Assembly: GCA_902575715.1 (NCBI GenBank)
Contig: CACGSI010000023.1
Location: 1 to 13,597 of the forward strand
Direction: 5' to 3'
From: an uncultured SAR324 cluster bacterium
Lineage (GTDB): Bacteria; SAR324; NAC60-12
Length of the DNA stretch: 13,597 bases
Shown here: positions 1-7,695 of the stretch, piece after piece
Layout: each line of letters opens with the position of its first letter
How positions within the stretch are numbered: the stretch's first letter is position 1
Notes under the pieces: generated by a model
Told to the model about the DNA's origin: nothing
The model's database searches: none
The model's input: only the letters and a program-made list of their open reading frames with translations
Program-made: the position numbers and the translations under genes

Positions 1-1326
1 GCAGCTAAAAAACATACAGATAGCGTAGTGCTAATAGAAGGTGGGATTTACGGAACGACTTGTGCCCGAGTAGGGTGTATGCCGAGCAAACTTTTAATTG
101 CAGCAGCAGAAGCATCTCATTCTGTTGATGCTGCTTCTGGATTTGGAGTGCACACCTATAAAAAAGTTATTAATGGTGAAGAAGTCATGGCACGTGTTAG
201 AAGTGAAAGAGATCGCTTTGTTGGTTTTGTTCTTAGAGATATTGAAAAAACAGAAGAAAAATACAATATTCGTAAAAAGGCATCTTTTATTGATAATAAC
301 AATCTTAGAGTAGGTGATACTGTAATTGAAGCAAAATCAATTGTTATTGCAACTGGATCTTCTCCGATTATACCCTCAATGTTCGACGAGATCGGAGACC
401 TTTTAGTTGTTAATGATGATATTTTTGAATGGCAAAATCTTCCAGAATCTGTTGCTGTGTTCGGTCCAGGAGTTATTGGCTTGGAATTGGGACAGGCTTT
501 GCACAGGCTTGGGGTTCGTATAAGAGTTTTTGGTAGCTCAGGGTCTCTTAGACCATTGAGTGACGTGAAAATAAAAAATTATGCTGAAAATATTTTTAAA
601 AAAGAATTTCCAATAGATACAAAAACTAAATTGTTTGGATTGAAAAGAGAAGATAACAAGATTAAAATTAATTTTTTTGATAAAGTCAGTGAAATAGAAA
701 AAGAAGAAAAATTTGATTACGTCCTTGCTGCAACCGGTCGGTCCCCTAATATTAAAGGCCTGGGACTAGAGAATACTACTTTAAAACTAGACTCAAATGG
801 CGTACCATTATTTGATCCGCACACGATGCAGTGTGGAGATTCTTCTATATTTATTGCCGGAGATGTAAATAATAATTTACAAGTACTACATGAGGCCGCG
901 GATGAAGGGCGAATTGCAGGCGAAAACGCTGGTTTATTTCCTAAAATAAAGCGAGGTGCTCGAAGGTCACCTTTGACAATTGTTTTTTGTGACCCACAAA
1001 TTGCTATTGTTGGAAAATCTTGGGAAGAATTAGAAACTCAGGAAAATGTAGTTATAGGTAAAATTTCTTTTGAAGGTCAAGGCCGGAGCAGAGTTATTCT
1101 AAAGAATAAAGGTTTGATGCATATTTATGCAGATAAATACTCTGGGCGCTTTCTTGGAAGTGAATTTATTGGCCCTCATGCGGAGCATCTAGCCCACTTA
1201 CTTTCTTGGGCTCATCAACAGAAAATGACTATTCCAGAAATGCTTGAAATGCCCTTCTATCACCCAGTAATCGAAGAGGGGCTTCGAACTGCTCTTCGGG
1301 ATACCAATGATAAGTTATGTTTGTGA
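1..1326 (+). CDS. Dihydrolipoamide dehydrogenase family flavoprotein, 5'-truncated
   Basis: A class I flavoprotein disulfide reductase, probably a dihydrolipoyl dehydrogenase that reoxidises protein-bound dihydrolipoamide with NAD+ in the cytoplasm. The reading frame is open to base 1, so the gene starts upstream; the GTG at 28 lies inside the first Rossmann strand (VVLIEGG) and is not the real start. About 20 N-terminal residues with the FAD GxGxxG motif are missing. Visible parts are the redox disulfide CARVGC (codons at 61-63 and 76-78) followed by MPSK, the NAD-binding motif VAVFGPGVIGLELG, the second FAD motif IFIAGDV, and the C-terminal catalytic His-Glu dyad in YHPVIEEG (His at 1261, Glu at 1276). 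The 441 residues present fit the family length. No E1 or E2 gene of a 2-oxoacid dehydrogenase complex is in view, so the partner is unknown and another disulfide reductase role is possible. Confidence 0.9.
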   Translation, partial: AAKKHTDSVVLIEGGIYGTTCARVGCMPSKLLIAAAEASHSVDAASGFGVHTYKKVINGEEVMARVRSERDRFVGFVLRDIEKTEEKYNIRKKASFIDNNNLRVGDTVIEAKSIVIATGSSPIIPSMFDEIGDLLVVNDDIFEWQNLPESVAVFGPGVIGLELGQALHRLGVRIRVFGSSGSLRPLSDVKIKNYAENIFKKEFPIDTKTKLFGLKREDNKIKINFFDKVSEIEKEEKFDYVLAATGRSPNIKGLGLENTTLKLDSNGVPLFDPHTMQCGDSSIFIAGDVNNNLQVLHEAADEGRIAGENAGLFPKIKRGARRSPLTIVFCDPQIAIVGKSWEELETQENVVIGKISFEGQGRSRVILKNKGLMHIYADKYSGRFLGSEFIGPHAEHLAHLLSWAHQQKMTIPEMLEMPFYHPVIEEGLRTALRDTNDKLCL

Positions 1327-1579
1327 ATGGAATATTTTTTTGCCTATTGATCAAATTATTATAGAAAAATTTTCTTCCCAAAATTATTTTTAGTCGTTTT
1401 GATCTTAAAAGTTCTAAGACCAATCCTGTTTTAAAAAACTTTATTGGAATTTGAATTCAAAACAAATTATTCCCAATTATTTATATTCACAAAAAATTAA
1501 TATCTGACTTTTTGTAAGAATTATTTCAAGAATTTTATATAATAATTGAAAAATTTTAAATAGTTATTCACGTATTATT
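1327..1579. other. Intergenic region before the helicase gene
   Basis: This is 253 bases of very AT-rich sequence. A perfect TATAAT lies at 1538-1543, 36 bases before the helicase ATG, and may be a -10 box. The nearest -35-like hexamer, TTGTAA at 1512-1517, is 20 bases upstream of it, which is too far for a good sigma-70 promoter. A 12-base palindrome centred on GAATTC lies at 1450-1461. I see no GC-rich terminator hairpin after the upstream gene and no small gene with support. Confidence 0.4.
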
Positions 1580-2968
1580 ATGAATGCAAATATCCGATTT
1601 GATAAAGGAACTATTTTGTTGGAGGGTGTTGATGATTCAATCATTTCTCAAATTGATTACTTTTCATGGGATGAACGGGTTTTGGCCTATAGGGCACCAG
1701 CTTTTAAATATAGGGAAATAGTTTTGTTTCTAAGGGAGAAAAATATTATCTTTGATGATTATGCCCGAAAATTTTCTGTTGAATCTTTTTTTCTTAAAAA
1801 AAAAATTTTACCAAGAACTTTCCAAAAAGAAGCTATTAAAGAATGGTTTAAAGAAAAATTGGGTGTAGTTTCATTACCGACAGGTTCAGGTAAAACTATT
1901 TTGTCAGTCATGTTAATCCAAAAAATAGGACGTCCAACTTTGGTGCATGTCCCAACAATTGATTTAATGCGTCAGTGGAAAAATGTTTTGACACAATATT
2001 TTAATATTCCTATAGGATTACTTGGAGGAGGTTTTAACGAAATTAAAACTATTACAGTTTCAACTTACGACTCTGCAATAATTCATGTAGAAAGTAAAGG
2101 AAATATATTTGGATTTTTGGTTTTTGATGAGTGTCATCATCTACCAAGTGAACAATTCCAGTATGCGGCGATTAGTTCGATAGCTCCGTTTAGGCTTGGT
2201 TTGTCTGCTACTCCCGAACGTAGTGACGGGAAAGAGTCATTTCTTTTTGAACTATGTGGGCCTCTAAGATATGAGAAACATATTGATCAACTTAGTGGTG
2301 GTACTTTAGCCCCTTATGAAGTAAAGACAATAGAAGTTAAAATGAGACCTTCAGATCGGGCAAAATATGAAAATGCTAGAGAAAATTATATTTCTTTTAT
2401 AAGAAAGTCTCGCATAAACTTTCAAAATTCAAATGGTTGGCGAATTTTCCTAAAAAGAACCAGCGAAAGTCCTGAAGGTAGAGAAGCTTTTAAGGCATAT
2501 ATGCTACAAAAAAAACTGAGTCAAGCTTCTGTAGCAAAAGAAGAAATAATTTGGGATCTCTTTCAGAAACATAGAGGTGATAGAATATTGATTTTTACTC
2601 AGGATAATGAGATGGCATATAGAATAGGTAGGAACTTTTTTTTGCCAGTTATTACTCATTTAACTAAATTTGTAGAGAGAGAATCATTTCTCAAATGCTT
2701 TAAATCTGGTGACTATCCTGTTTTAATTACTTCAAAAGTATTGAATGAGGGAGTAGATGTCCCCGAGGCAAATGTAGCTGTAATAGTTTCTGGTAGCGGC
2801 AGTATTAGAGAACATGTTCAAAGATTGGGAAGAATATTGAGATCTCGTCCTGGTAAAAGGGCAATCCTATACGAACTTGTGTCAATGGATACAGGAGAAT
2901 ATTTCACAAACCAGCGAAGGAGAAAGCACCGTGCTTACGAAGGAACTTCTTTGTTTTCATATAAGTAA
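1580..2968 (+). CDS. XPB-like SF2 DNA helicase (archaeal XPB/Rad25 type)
   Basis: An ATP-dependent SF2 DNA helicase/translocase of 462 residues with the layout of archaeal XPB. Residues 1-75 resemble the XPB damage-recognition domain (RFDKGTILLEG, then AFKYREIV). Helicase domain 1 holds Walker A LPTGSGKT (99-106), TVSTYDSA (159-166), the DECH box (183-186) and the SAT motif (209-211). Helicase domain 2 holds ILIFTQDNE (336-344), LNEGVDVPEANV (388-399) and motif VI QRLGRILR (414-421). The C-terminus ends with TGE and an arginine-rich stretch (QRRRKHR), as in archaeal XPB. The position of the archaeal RED motif reads RSD (214-216). The family unwinds or remodels DNA in repair. The ATG at 1580 has no Shine-Dalgarno sequence but gives a complete N-terminal domain. 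The end overlaps the next gene, whose product matches the Bax1 partner of archaeal XPB. Bacterial UvsW-like helicases are the main alternative, but the neighbour favours XPB. Confidence 0.88.
   Translation: MNANIRFDKGTILLEGVDDSIISQIDYFSWDERVLAYRAPAFKYREIVLFLREKNIIFDDYARKFSVESFFLKKKILPRTFQKEAIKEWFKEKLGVVSLPTGSGKTILSVMLIQKIGRPTLVHVPTIDLMRQWKNVLTQYFNIPIGLLGGGFNEIKTITVSTYDSAIIHVESKGNIFGFLVFDECHHLPSEQFQYAAISSIAPFRLGLSATPERSDGKESFLFELCGPLRYEKHIDQLSGGTLAPYEVKTIEVKMRPSDRAKYENARENYISFIRKSRINFQNSNGWRIFLKRTSESPEGREAFKAYMLQKKLSQASVAKEEIIWDLFQKHRGDRILIFTQDNEMAYRIGRNFFLPVITHLTKFVERESFLKCFKSGDYPVLITSKVLNEGVDVPEANVAVIVSGSGSIREHVQRLGRILRSRPGKRAILYELVSMDTGEYFTNQRRRKHRAYEGTSLFSYK
2917..2922 (+). promoter_or_regulatory. 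Ribosome binding site that sets the GTG start of the nuclease gene
   Basis: AAGGAG lies inside the end of the helicase gene, 8 bases before the GTG at 2931. It is one of only two strong Shine-Dalgarno sequences seen in the window. It selects the GTG over the upstream in-frame ATG at 2877, which has no such site. Confidence 0.75.
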
Positions 2969-4187
2969 AGAAAAAATTTACCCTAGATTAATTGATCCTG
3001 AAGAAAAAGCAAATTCAGAAATTACTCGGGAATTGTTGAATGTTTTTTCTGGAAGTATTGGAGATATTAGAGAAAAACTTGAGGAAAACACGAGTCAAAT
3101 TTTAGAAAAATTCAAGGGGAATTATAAAGTAGCTAAAGGATTAGAAAAACTTTTATATGACAGAACAGATTTTGACAGTGCCCCTAAAGAAGATCTCATA
3201 AAACTTAGAAAGAAAGTTTTCAAATGTTCTTCTAAGTTTTTGGGGACAAAAATAAATATTGATTCGAGCAGTTTTAAAAATAAACATAATCAGAGTTTAA
3301 GTTTGTATCGAAATAAAATTGCAGAAACCATGAACGAGTCATTGGATCAACTTTCTAGTAGGCTTTATGCAGATTTGCCTCCTTACCAAAAGGTTTTGCA
3401 ATTTAAAGATATCTCTAGTTTTAAATTAATACATCGTTACAATTGTGCTCTCATACAAGGGCTACTCTTGCGAAGTGAGAAAATAACTATTTCATTATCT
3501 GGCAGTGATACAGCTAGTTTACGTCAAGTTCTTAAATATCTTCGGTTTAATAAGCTATTAGTTAGGATTAGTCGTTCACAGAAAAAAGATAAATTACTTA
3601 TTTTAGAAATTGATGGACCATTAAGTATGTTTTTAAATACTCAAAAATATGGTTTTAATCTCGCAAAATTTTTTCCTGCAATTTTACTCCATCCAAAGTG
3701 GGAATTATTAGCCAGTATAAAAATTAAAAAAAACAAAACCCATATTTTAAAAATTAATCAAGATTGCGGAATAATTTCACATTATAAACATTTTTTAGCA
3801 TACGTCCCTGATGAAATAATGTTGCTAAGTGAAAAGCTTAAAGAGAAGATGCCTAATTGGTTACTTAATACTTCTGTCGATTTTCTTCAATTCGAAGGTG
3901 AGTCAATATGTTTCCCAGATTATTTTTTAGAGCATACTTCAGGAAAAAAAGTATATATAGAACTTTTTCATAAATGGCATTTTAAACCATTATTAAAACG
4001 ATTGGAACAAGTAGAGAAAATAGATGGAACAGTTTTGCTATTAGGTATTGATAAAATTTTGTTAAGTAATGAAGATATTCTTCTTAAAACTAGATCTTCA
4101 GAATATTTCTCAAAGTTTGGGTTTTTTTTCAGGGAATTCCCTTCAGTGTCTAAAATTTGTGAGTTATTGGAGAGTTTAATAAAATAA
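2931..4187 (+). CDS. DUF790 / Bax1-like nuclease, partner of the XPB-like helicase
   Basis: A 418-residue protein of the DUF790 family, whose archaeal member Bax1 (binds archaeal XPB) is a structure-specific nuclease that works with XPB. Recognisable parts are the N-terminus MLTKELL followed by IYPRLI, LYADLP (145-150), the RYNCALIQGLLLRS helix (169-182), DGPLSMF then KYGFNLAKFFP (228-249), and a C-terminal PD-(D/E)xK-like core: a helix with glutamates (295-305), PDY (329-331) and VYIEL (341-345). Glu344 and Asp330 are the likely metal ligands. The GTG start is chosen because it has AAGGAG 8 bases upstream and gives the family N-terminus; an ATG start at 2877 would add 18 residues encoded wholly inside the helicase gene. 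The 38-base overlap suggests coupled translation and fixed stoichiometry. The family assignment rests on motif pattern recalled from DUF790, not on an alignment. Confidence 0.82.
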   Translation: MLTKELLCFHISKEKIYPRLIDPEEKANSEITRELLNVFSGSIGDIREKLEENTSQILEKFKGNYKVAKGLEKLLYDRTDFDSAPKEDLIKLRKKVFKCSSKFLGTKINIDSSSFKNKHNQSLSLYRNKIAETMNESLDQLSSRLYADLPPYQKVLQFKDISSFKLIHRYNCALIQGLLLRSEKITISLSGSDTASLRQVLKYLRFNKLLVRISRSQKKDKLLILEIDGPLSMFLNTQKYGFNLAKFFPAILLHPKWELLASIKIKKNKTHILKINQDCGIISHYKHFLAYVPDEIMLLSEKLKEKMPNWLLNTSVDFLQFEGESICFPDYFLEHTSGKKVYIELFHKWHFKPLLKRLEQVEKIDGTVLLLGIDKILLSNEDILLKTRSSEYFSKFGFFFREFPSVSKICELLESLIK

Positions 4188-4435
4188 AAAATTAAATGAT
4201 TATTTAAATTTAACATTTTTTTAAAAATGTATAACCTTGAGTATTAATTTTTTAAAACATATTAAATGGGTTCAATAATTAAAATAGCTTAACTTTTATA
4301 AGTTATTTATAAAAATTTTTAAATATGAAAATATTTAATTTTTTTACTATTTCAATTTACAAAATGTCTTGTGATTTTTGTCTAAAATATTCTTAAATGT
4401 ATATTCAACTTATTAAACGTTAGAATATTTTTCTT
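4188..4435. other. AT-rich intergenic region before tig
   Basis: This is 248 bases almost free of G and C. It holds two small inverted repeats, ACATTTTT-TT-AAAAATGT at 4213-4230 and TAACTT-TTAT-AAGTTA at 4290-4305. The first sits 26 bases after the nuclease stop and could be a weak terminator, but it has no GC pairs worth naming and no clean T tract. A promoter for tig should lie here. TTGTGA at 4369-4374 with TTAAAT at 4393-4398 (18-base spacer) is one possibility, not a firm call. No small gene is supported. Confidence 0.35.
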
Positions 4436-5725
4436 ATGGAATCTAAGATTGATGAACTAGGCAAATTAAAGTATTCGATTGCTTTAGAAATTCCTTTTCA
4501 AGAGATGAAGCCTACTTATGATGCAATTTTTCGCGAGTTAAGAAATACTCGACATAACGGATTCCGACGTGGGAAGCATCCAAAAGGATGGTTGGATAAA
4601 CGGTTTTTTTCTGTAATGCAGAAAGAAGCTGTAGAAAGATTGATCCCAGGATATATGGAAACTGCTCTCAAAGAACATTCTTTAAAACCAGCGACTGTTC
4701 CAATTATAAAAAATATAGAATTTAATCGTAACTCGCCTCTCTCTGTAACTTTAGACTTTGAAATAGCTCCTTCTTTACCTCAGCTAGATTATAATGAGAT
4801 AAAACTTGAACGAAAAAAAGTCGATGAAGTAAAAGATATAGAAATTGAAGAAGAAATAAAAAATCTTCTCAAAAGGGAGGAAGTTATTGAGCCTAAAGGA
4901 GGTGATGATCCAAAAGTTGAAATAAATGACTGTGTAAAAGTTAATTTGAAAGGTTTAATTGAAGGAAAAGATTTTCCTGGTTCAAAAACTAATGACTTAA
5001 AATTTGTTGTGGGAGGGGAAGAATTTTTTGAATTTCATAAGGAAATACTTGGTATGGTATCTGGTGAACAAAAAAATATTGAAGTAATTCTTTCAGACAA
5101 GTATGGAGAAAATAAGGGAAAAAAGGCTAATTTTAATGTTGAGCTGAATCAGATTTTTTTGGTAAAAAAGCCAGAATTGAGTGAAAGTTTTTTTAGTAAA
5201 ATGGGGGTTAAAAGTTTGGATGAGCTAAAAGGAAAAATTGATAAAAATATTAAGTCTAGAAGAGAAGATGAACTTCAAGCTAGCTATAGAGTTGCCGTAA
5301 GTTCTCAACTACTAACATTATACGATGAATTTGAATTGCCGGAACAATTAATCGAAAAAGAAAATGAAAAAATAAAGAAGGGCTTAGAAAAAGAATTTTC
5401 AGAAAAAAAAATTACGGTTGAGGAAAGGAAAAAAAAACTAAATGAAGAATATGATAATCTAAAAAAAGAATTAAGAAAAAAATTCATACTTGATTCAATT
5501 AGTGATCATGAAAACTTAGTACTTGATGAAAATGAGGTGGCTAAAGAATTTGTAGGTTTAGCCCAAATGACTGGTCAATCTCCAGATAAACTTTTTCAAT
5601 CTCAATTTGGGAGAGAGATCTATCAGAGAATAATATTAAGAAAAAAAGAAGATTTAGCCCTTGATAGAATTATATCTAGAGCATTTGGGGATCCCATTGA
5701 AAAAAATATTTCGGAAAAAAAATAA
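4436..5725 (+). CDS. tig: Trigger factor, ribosome-associated chaperone
   Basis: Trigger factor binds ribosomal protein L23 at the exit tunnel and shields nascent chains. The ribosome-binding signature is GFRRGKHP at 42-49, close to the family GFRxGKxP. An FKBP-type PPIase-like domain spans about 160-242 (ending NFNVELNQI), followed by a long, lysine- and glutamate-rich helical C-terminal chaperone region. The length of 429 residues is normal. The N-terminal domain is somewhat divergent: the usual RYG after the signature reads KRF. The ATG at 4436 gives a short start typical of the family, although no Shine-Dalgarno sequence precedes it. It stands directly upstream of clpP and clpX, the classic order in proteobacteria and other bacteria, which supports the call. 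The charged C-terminal half has many A-runs, yet the frame is intact throughout. Confidence 0.93.
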   Translation: MESKIDELGKLKYSIALEIPFQEMKPTYDAIFRELRNTRHNGFRRGKHPKGWLDKRFFSVMQKEAVERLIPGYMETALKEHSLKPATVPIIKNIEFNRNSPLSVTLDFEIAPSLPQLDYNEIKLERKKVDEVKDIEIEEEIKNLLKREEVIEPKGGDDPKVEINDCVKVNLKGLIEGKDFPGSKTNDLKFVVGGEEFFEFHKEILGMVSGEQKNIEVILSDKYGENKGKKANFNVELNQIFLVKKPELSESFFSKMGVKSLDELKGKIDKNIKSRREDELQASYRVAVSSQLLTLYDEFELPEQLIEKENEKIKKGLEKEFSEKKITVEERKKKLNEEYDNLKKELRKKFILDSISDHENLVLDENEVAKEFVGLAQMTGQSPDKLFQSQFGREIYQRIILRKKEDLALDRIISRAFGDPIEKNISEKK

Positions 5726-5726
5726 C

Positions 5727-5743
5727 ACTTTCATGATGAAAGT
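5727..5743. repeat. 17-base palindrome just after the tig stop codon
   Basis: ACTTTCAT-G-ATGAAAGT is a perfect inverted repeat with 8-base arms, one base after the tig TAA and about 46 bases before the clpP ATG. As RNA it could fold as a 6-base-pair stem with an ATGAT loop, but no T tract follows, so it is not a classical terminator. It could equally be an operator or an RNA-processing site. The role is unknown. Confidence 0.5.
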
Positions 5744-5789
5744 TATGGACATAATCATAAATAACACTTAATTTATATAAAAAATAGTT

Positions 5790-6387
5790 ATGACTCTTAT
5801 ACCAATGGTTGTAGAGCAGAATAGTCGGGGAGAGAGAGCATACGACATTTATTCTAGACTTCTCAAAGATAGAATAATTTTTCTTGGTAGTCCAATTGAC
5901 GATAATGTAGCTAATGTGATGATAGCTCAGCTTTTGTTTTTGGAGGCAGAAGATTCAGAGAGTGATATTTCACTCTACTTGAATTGCCCAGGAGGTCTAG
6001 TTACTTCAGGTATGGCTATTTACGATACGATTCAATATTTGAAACCTGATGTGCAAACTATTTGCATTGGGCAAGCTACAAGTATGGGAGCTGTTTTGTT
6101 AGCTGCAGGTGCTACCGGTAAGAGACACGCCCTACCTCATGCTAGAATCATGTTACACCAAATGCTGGGGGGGGTTTTCTGGACAGGCCGAAGATATCGA
6201 TATTCAAGCAAAAGAAATTATAAAAATGACCGATGTTTTGAACAATATATTGGCAAGACATACTGGGCAAAAGATAGAATCTATTGCAGAAGATACACAA
6301 CGTGATTATTATTTTTCAAGTCACGAAGCAAAAGAATATGGAATAATAGACGAAGTAATGCAAAATAGAAAACTAAAAGCAATCTGA
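5790..6387 (+). CDS. clpP: ATP-dependent Clp protease proteolytic subunit, interrupted by a frameshift
   Basis: ClpP is the serine protease subunit that forms the tetradecameric barrel fed by ClpX. The frame from the ATG at 5790 gives canonical ClpP up to MLHQMLGG, then a run of eight Gs (6167-6174) throws it into a frame that ends at 6305. Reading seven Gs instead restores [15 protein letters not shown] and the normal C-terminus, ending at 6387. The corrected protein is 198 residues, a normal length, with the full triad: Ser98 in GQATSMG, His123 in RIMLHQ and Asp172 in TQRDYYF. As written, the product would have 171 residues and lack Asp172 and the handle helix, so it would be inactive. Sequencing error is likeliest; real loss or slippage correction remain possible. 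It lies 64 bases after tig and 7 bases before clpX. The ATG has no Shine-Dalgarno sequence. Confidence 0.92.
6167..6174 (+). other. G8 homopolymer at the clpP frameshift
   Basis: Eight consecutive Gs in an otherwise AT-rich gene. Seven would keep the ClpP frame (CTG GGG GGG TTT TCT GGA CAG gives LGGFSGQ). The break falls exactly at this tract, because the protein matches ClpP on both sides in different frames. Confidence 0.9.
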
Positions 6388-6394
6388 AAATATT

Positions 6395-7648
6395 ATGAAT
6401 ACAATCAAAGATACAATCTTACGTTGCTCATTTTGTGGTAAAACACAGGAAGATGTAAAAAAAATAATAGCTGGTCCTACTGTTTATATTTGTGATGAAT
6501 GTATTGACCTTTGCAATGAGATTATGGAAGAGGAGTATCAAAATGAGATTTCAGAAGAACTGCAGCAAGAACTTTTAAAACCAGCCGAAATAAAGGATGT
6601 TCTTGATAGCTATGTTGTTGGTCAAGAGAAATCTAAAAAAGTACTAGCTGTTGCTGTTCATAATCATTATAAAAGAATCAATGCGAATTTTGATAATTCT
6701 GATGTAGAATTGCAAAAAAGTAACATCTTATTGATTGGTCCCACTGGAACTGGTAAAACTTTGTTAGCTCAAACTTTGGCAAGGATTTTAAATGTACCAT
6801 TTGCAGTAGCAGATGCGACTTCATTGACTGAGGCAGGTTACGTTGGTGAAGATGTTGAAAATATAGTTCTAAAACTTTTACAATCAGCTGATTATGACAT
6901 AGAAAGAGCAGAACAGGGAATAATTTATATAGATGAAATCGACAAAATTACTAGAAAAAGTGAAAACGTATCAATAACTCGTGATGTATCTGGAGAAGGA
7001 GTACAACAAGCACTTTTGAAGATTATTGAGGGTACAATTGCAAATATCCCTCCACAAGGAGGTAGAAAACATCCTCATCAAGAAACAATGCAAGTTAATA
7101 CAGAAAATGTTCTTTTTATATGCGGTGGAGCATTTACTGCCCTAGAAGATATAATTAAGAGGAGAATTGGCAGAAACTCAATTGGTTTTGGAGCAAATGT
7201 AAATAAAAGTACAAGGAATGATGAAATTTTGTCTCAACTAGAGCCTGAAGATTTACTCAAATATGGGTTGATTCCAGAATTTATTGGTAGACTCCCGGTT
7301 GTAGCGACTCTCCATGACCTTGAGGTTGATCATTTGGTAAAAATATTAAAAGAACCAAAAAATGCGTTAATTCGTCAATATGAAAAAATGTTTGAACTAG
7401 AAAATGTAAAGTTATCTTTTACCAAAGATGCTCTAAATTCCCTCGCCAAAGAAGCGATAAAAAGAAAGACTGGAGCTAGAGGATTAAGATCAATAATTGA
7501 GAATTCAATGCTGGATATTATGTATGATATTCCTTCTGATCCAAATATAAGCGAAGTGGAGATAGATAGAGATACAATTTTGCAAAAAGCCAAACCTAAA
7601 CTTACCAGAGACTCTTCAAGAAATATTTTAGAGGTTAAAGCCAGTTAA
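6395..7648 (+). CDS. clpX: ATP-dependent Clp protease ATP-binding subunit ClpX
   Basis: ClpX is the AAA+ unfoldase that recognises, unfolds and threads substrates into ClpP. The 417 residues show the N-terminal C4 zinc-binding domain (Cys11, Cys14, Cys33, Cys36), Walker A GPTGTGKT (115-122), the GYVG pore loop (148-151), Walker B IIYIDEID (176-183), the RKH loop in GGRKHPHQE (222-230), the ClpP-docking IGF tripeptide (263-265), the arginine finger in EFIGRLP (Arg299), and sensor 2 GARGLR (360-365). Every key residue is present and the frame is intact. The intact IGF loop argues that a working ClpP exists in this organism, and so that the clpP break is an artefact or is bypassed. The ATG at 6395 follows the clpP stop by 7 bases with no Shine-Dalgarno sequence, so it is probably co-transcribed and coupled with clpP. 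The lon gene, often next in proteobacteria, is not here. Confidence 0.97.
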   Translation: MNTIKDTILRCSFCGKTQEDVKKIIAGPTVYICDECIDLCNEIMEEEYQNEISEELQQELLKPAEIKDVLDSYVVGQEKSKKVLAVAVHNHYKRINANFDNSDVELQKSNILLIGPTGTGKTLLAQTLARILNVPFAVADATSLTEAGYVGEDVENIVLKLLQSADYDIERAEQGIIYIDEIDKITRKSENVSITRDVSGEGVQQALLKIIEGTIANIPPQGGRKHPHQETMQVNTENVLFICGGAFTALEDIIKRRIGRNSIGFGANVNKSTRNDEILSQLEPEDLLKYGLIPEFIGRLPVVATLHDLEVDHLVKILKEPKNALIRQYEKMFELENVKLSFTKDALNSLAKEAIKRKTGARGLRSIIENSMLDIMYDIPSDPNISEVEIDRDTILQKAKPKLTRDSSRNILEVKAS

Positions 7649-7695
7649 TATCTTGGTTTTAAAAACTAACAAGTTGTCCTTTTTTTACAGTGTTT

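Noticed and set aside
1229..1423. Minus-strand frame of 64 residues across the end of the first gene
   Set aside because: Half of it overlaps the conserved C-terminus of the flavoprotein, and it has no start signal or recognisable content.
1450..1461. Palindrome TTTGAATTCAAA as an operator
   Set aside because: It is only 12 bases, AT-rich and isolated, with no regulator gene nearby; such palindromes are expected by chance in this composition.
4213..4305. Two AT-only inverted repeats as terminators after the nuclease gene
   Set aside because: The stems lack GC pairs and are not followed by a clean T tract; they are noted in the intergenic entry but not called as terminators.
4368..4398. Heat-shock sigma-32 promoter before tig (CTTG ... 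CTTAAAT)
   Set aside because: The gap between the two halves is about 20 bases and the second half matches poorly, so it does not meet the expected pattern.
5305..5487. Minus-strand frame of 60 residues rich in Phe and Ser inside tig
   Set aside because: It is the complement of the Lys/Glu-rich coding sequence of tig, and its composition is what that antisense gives.
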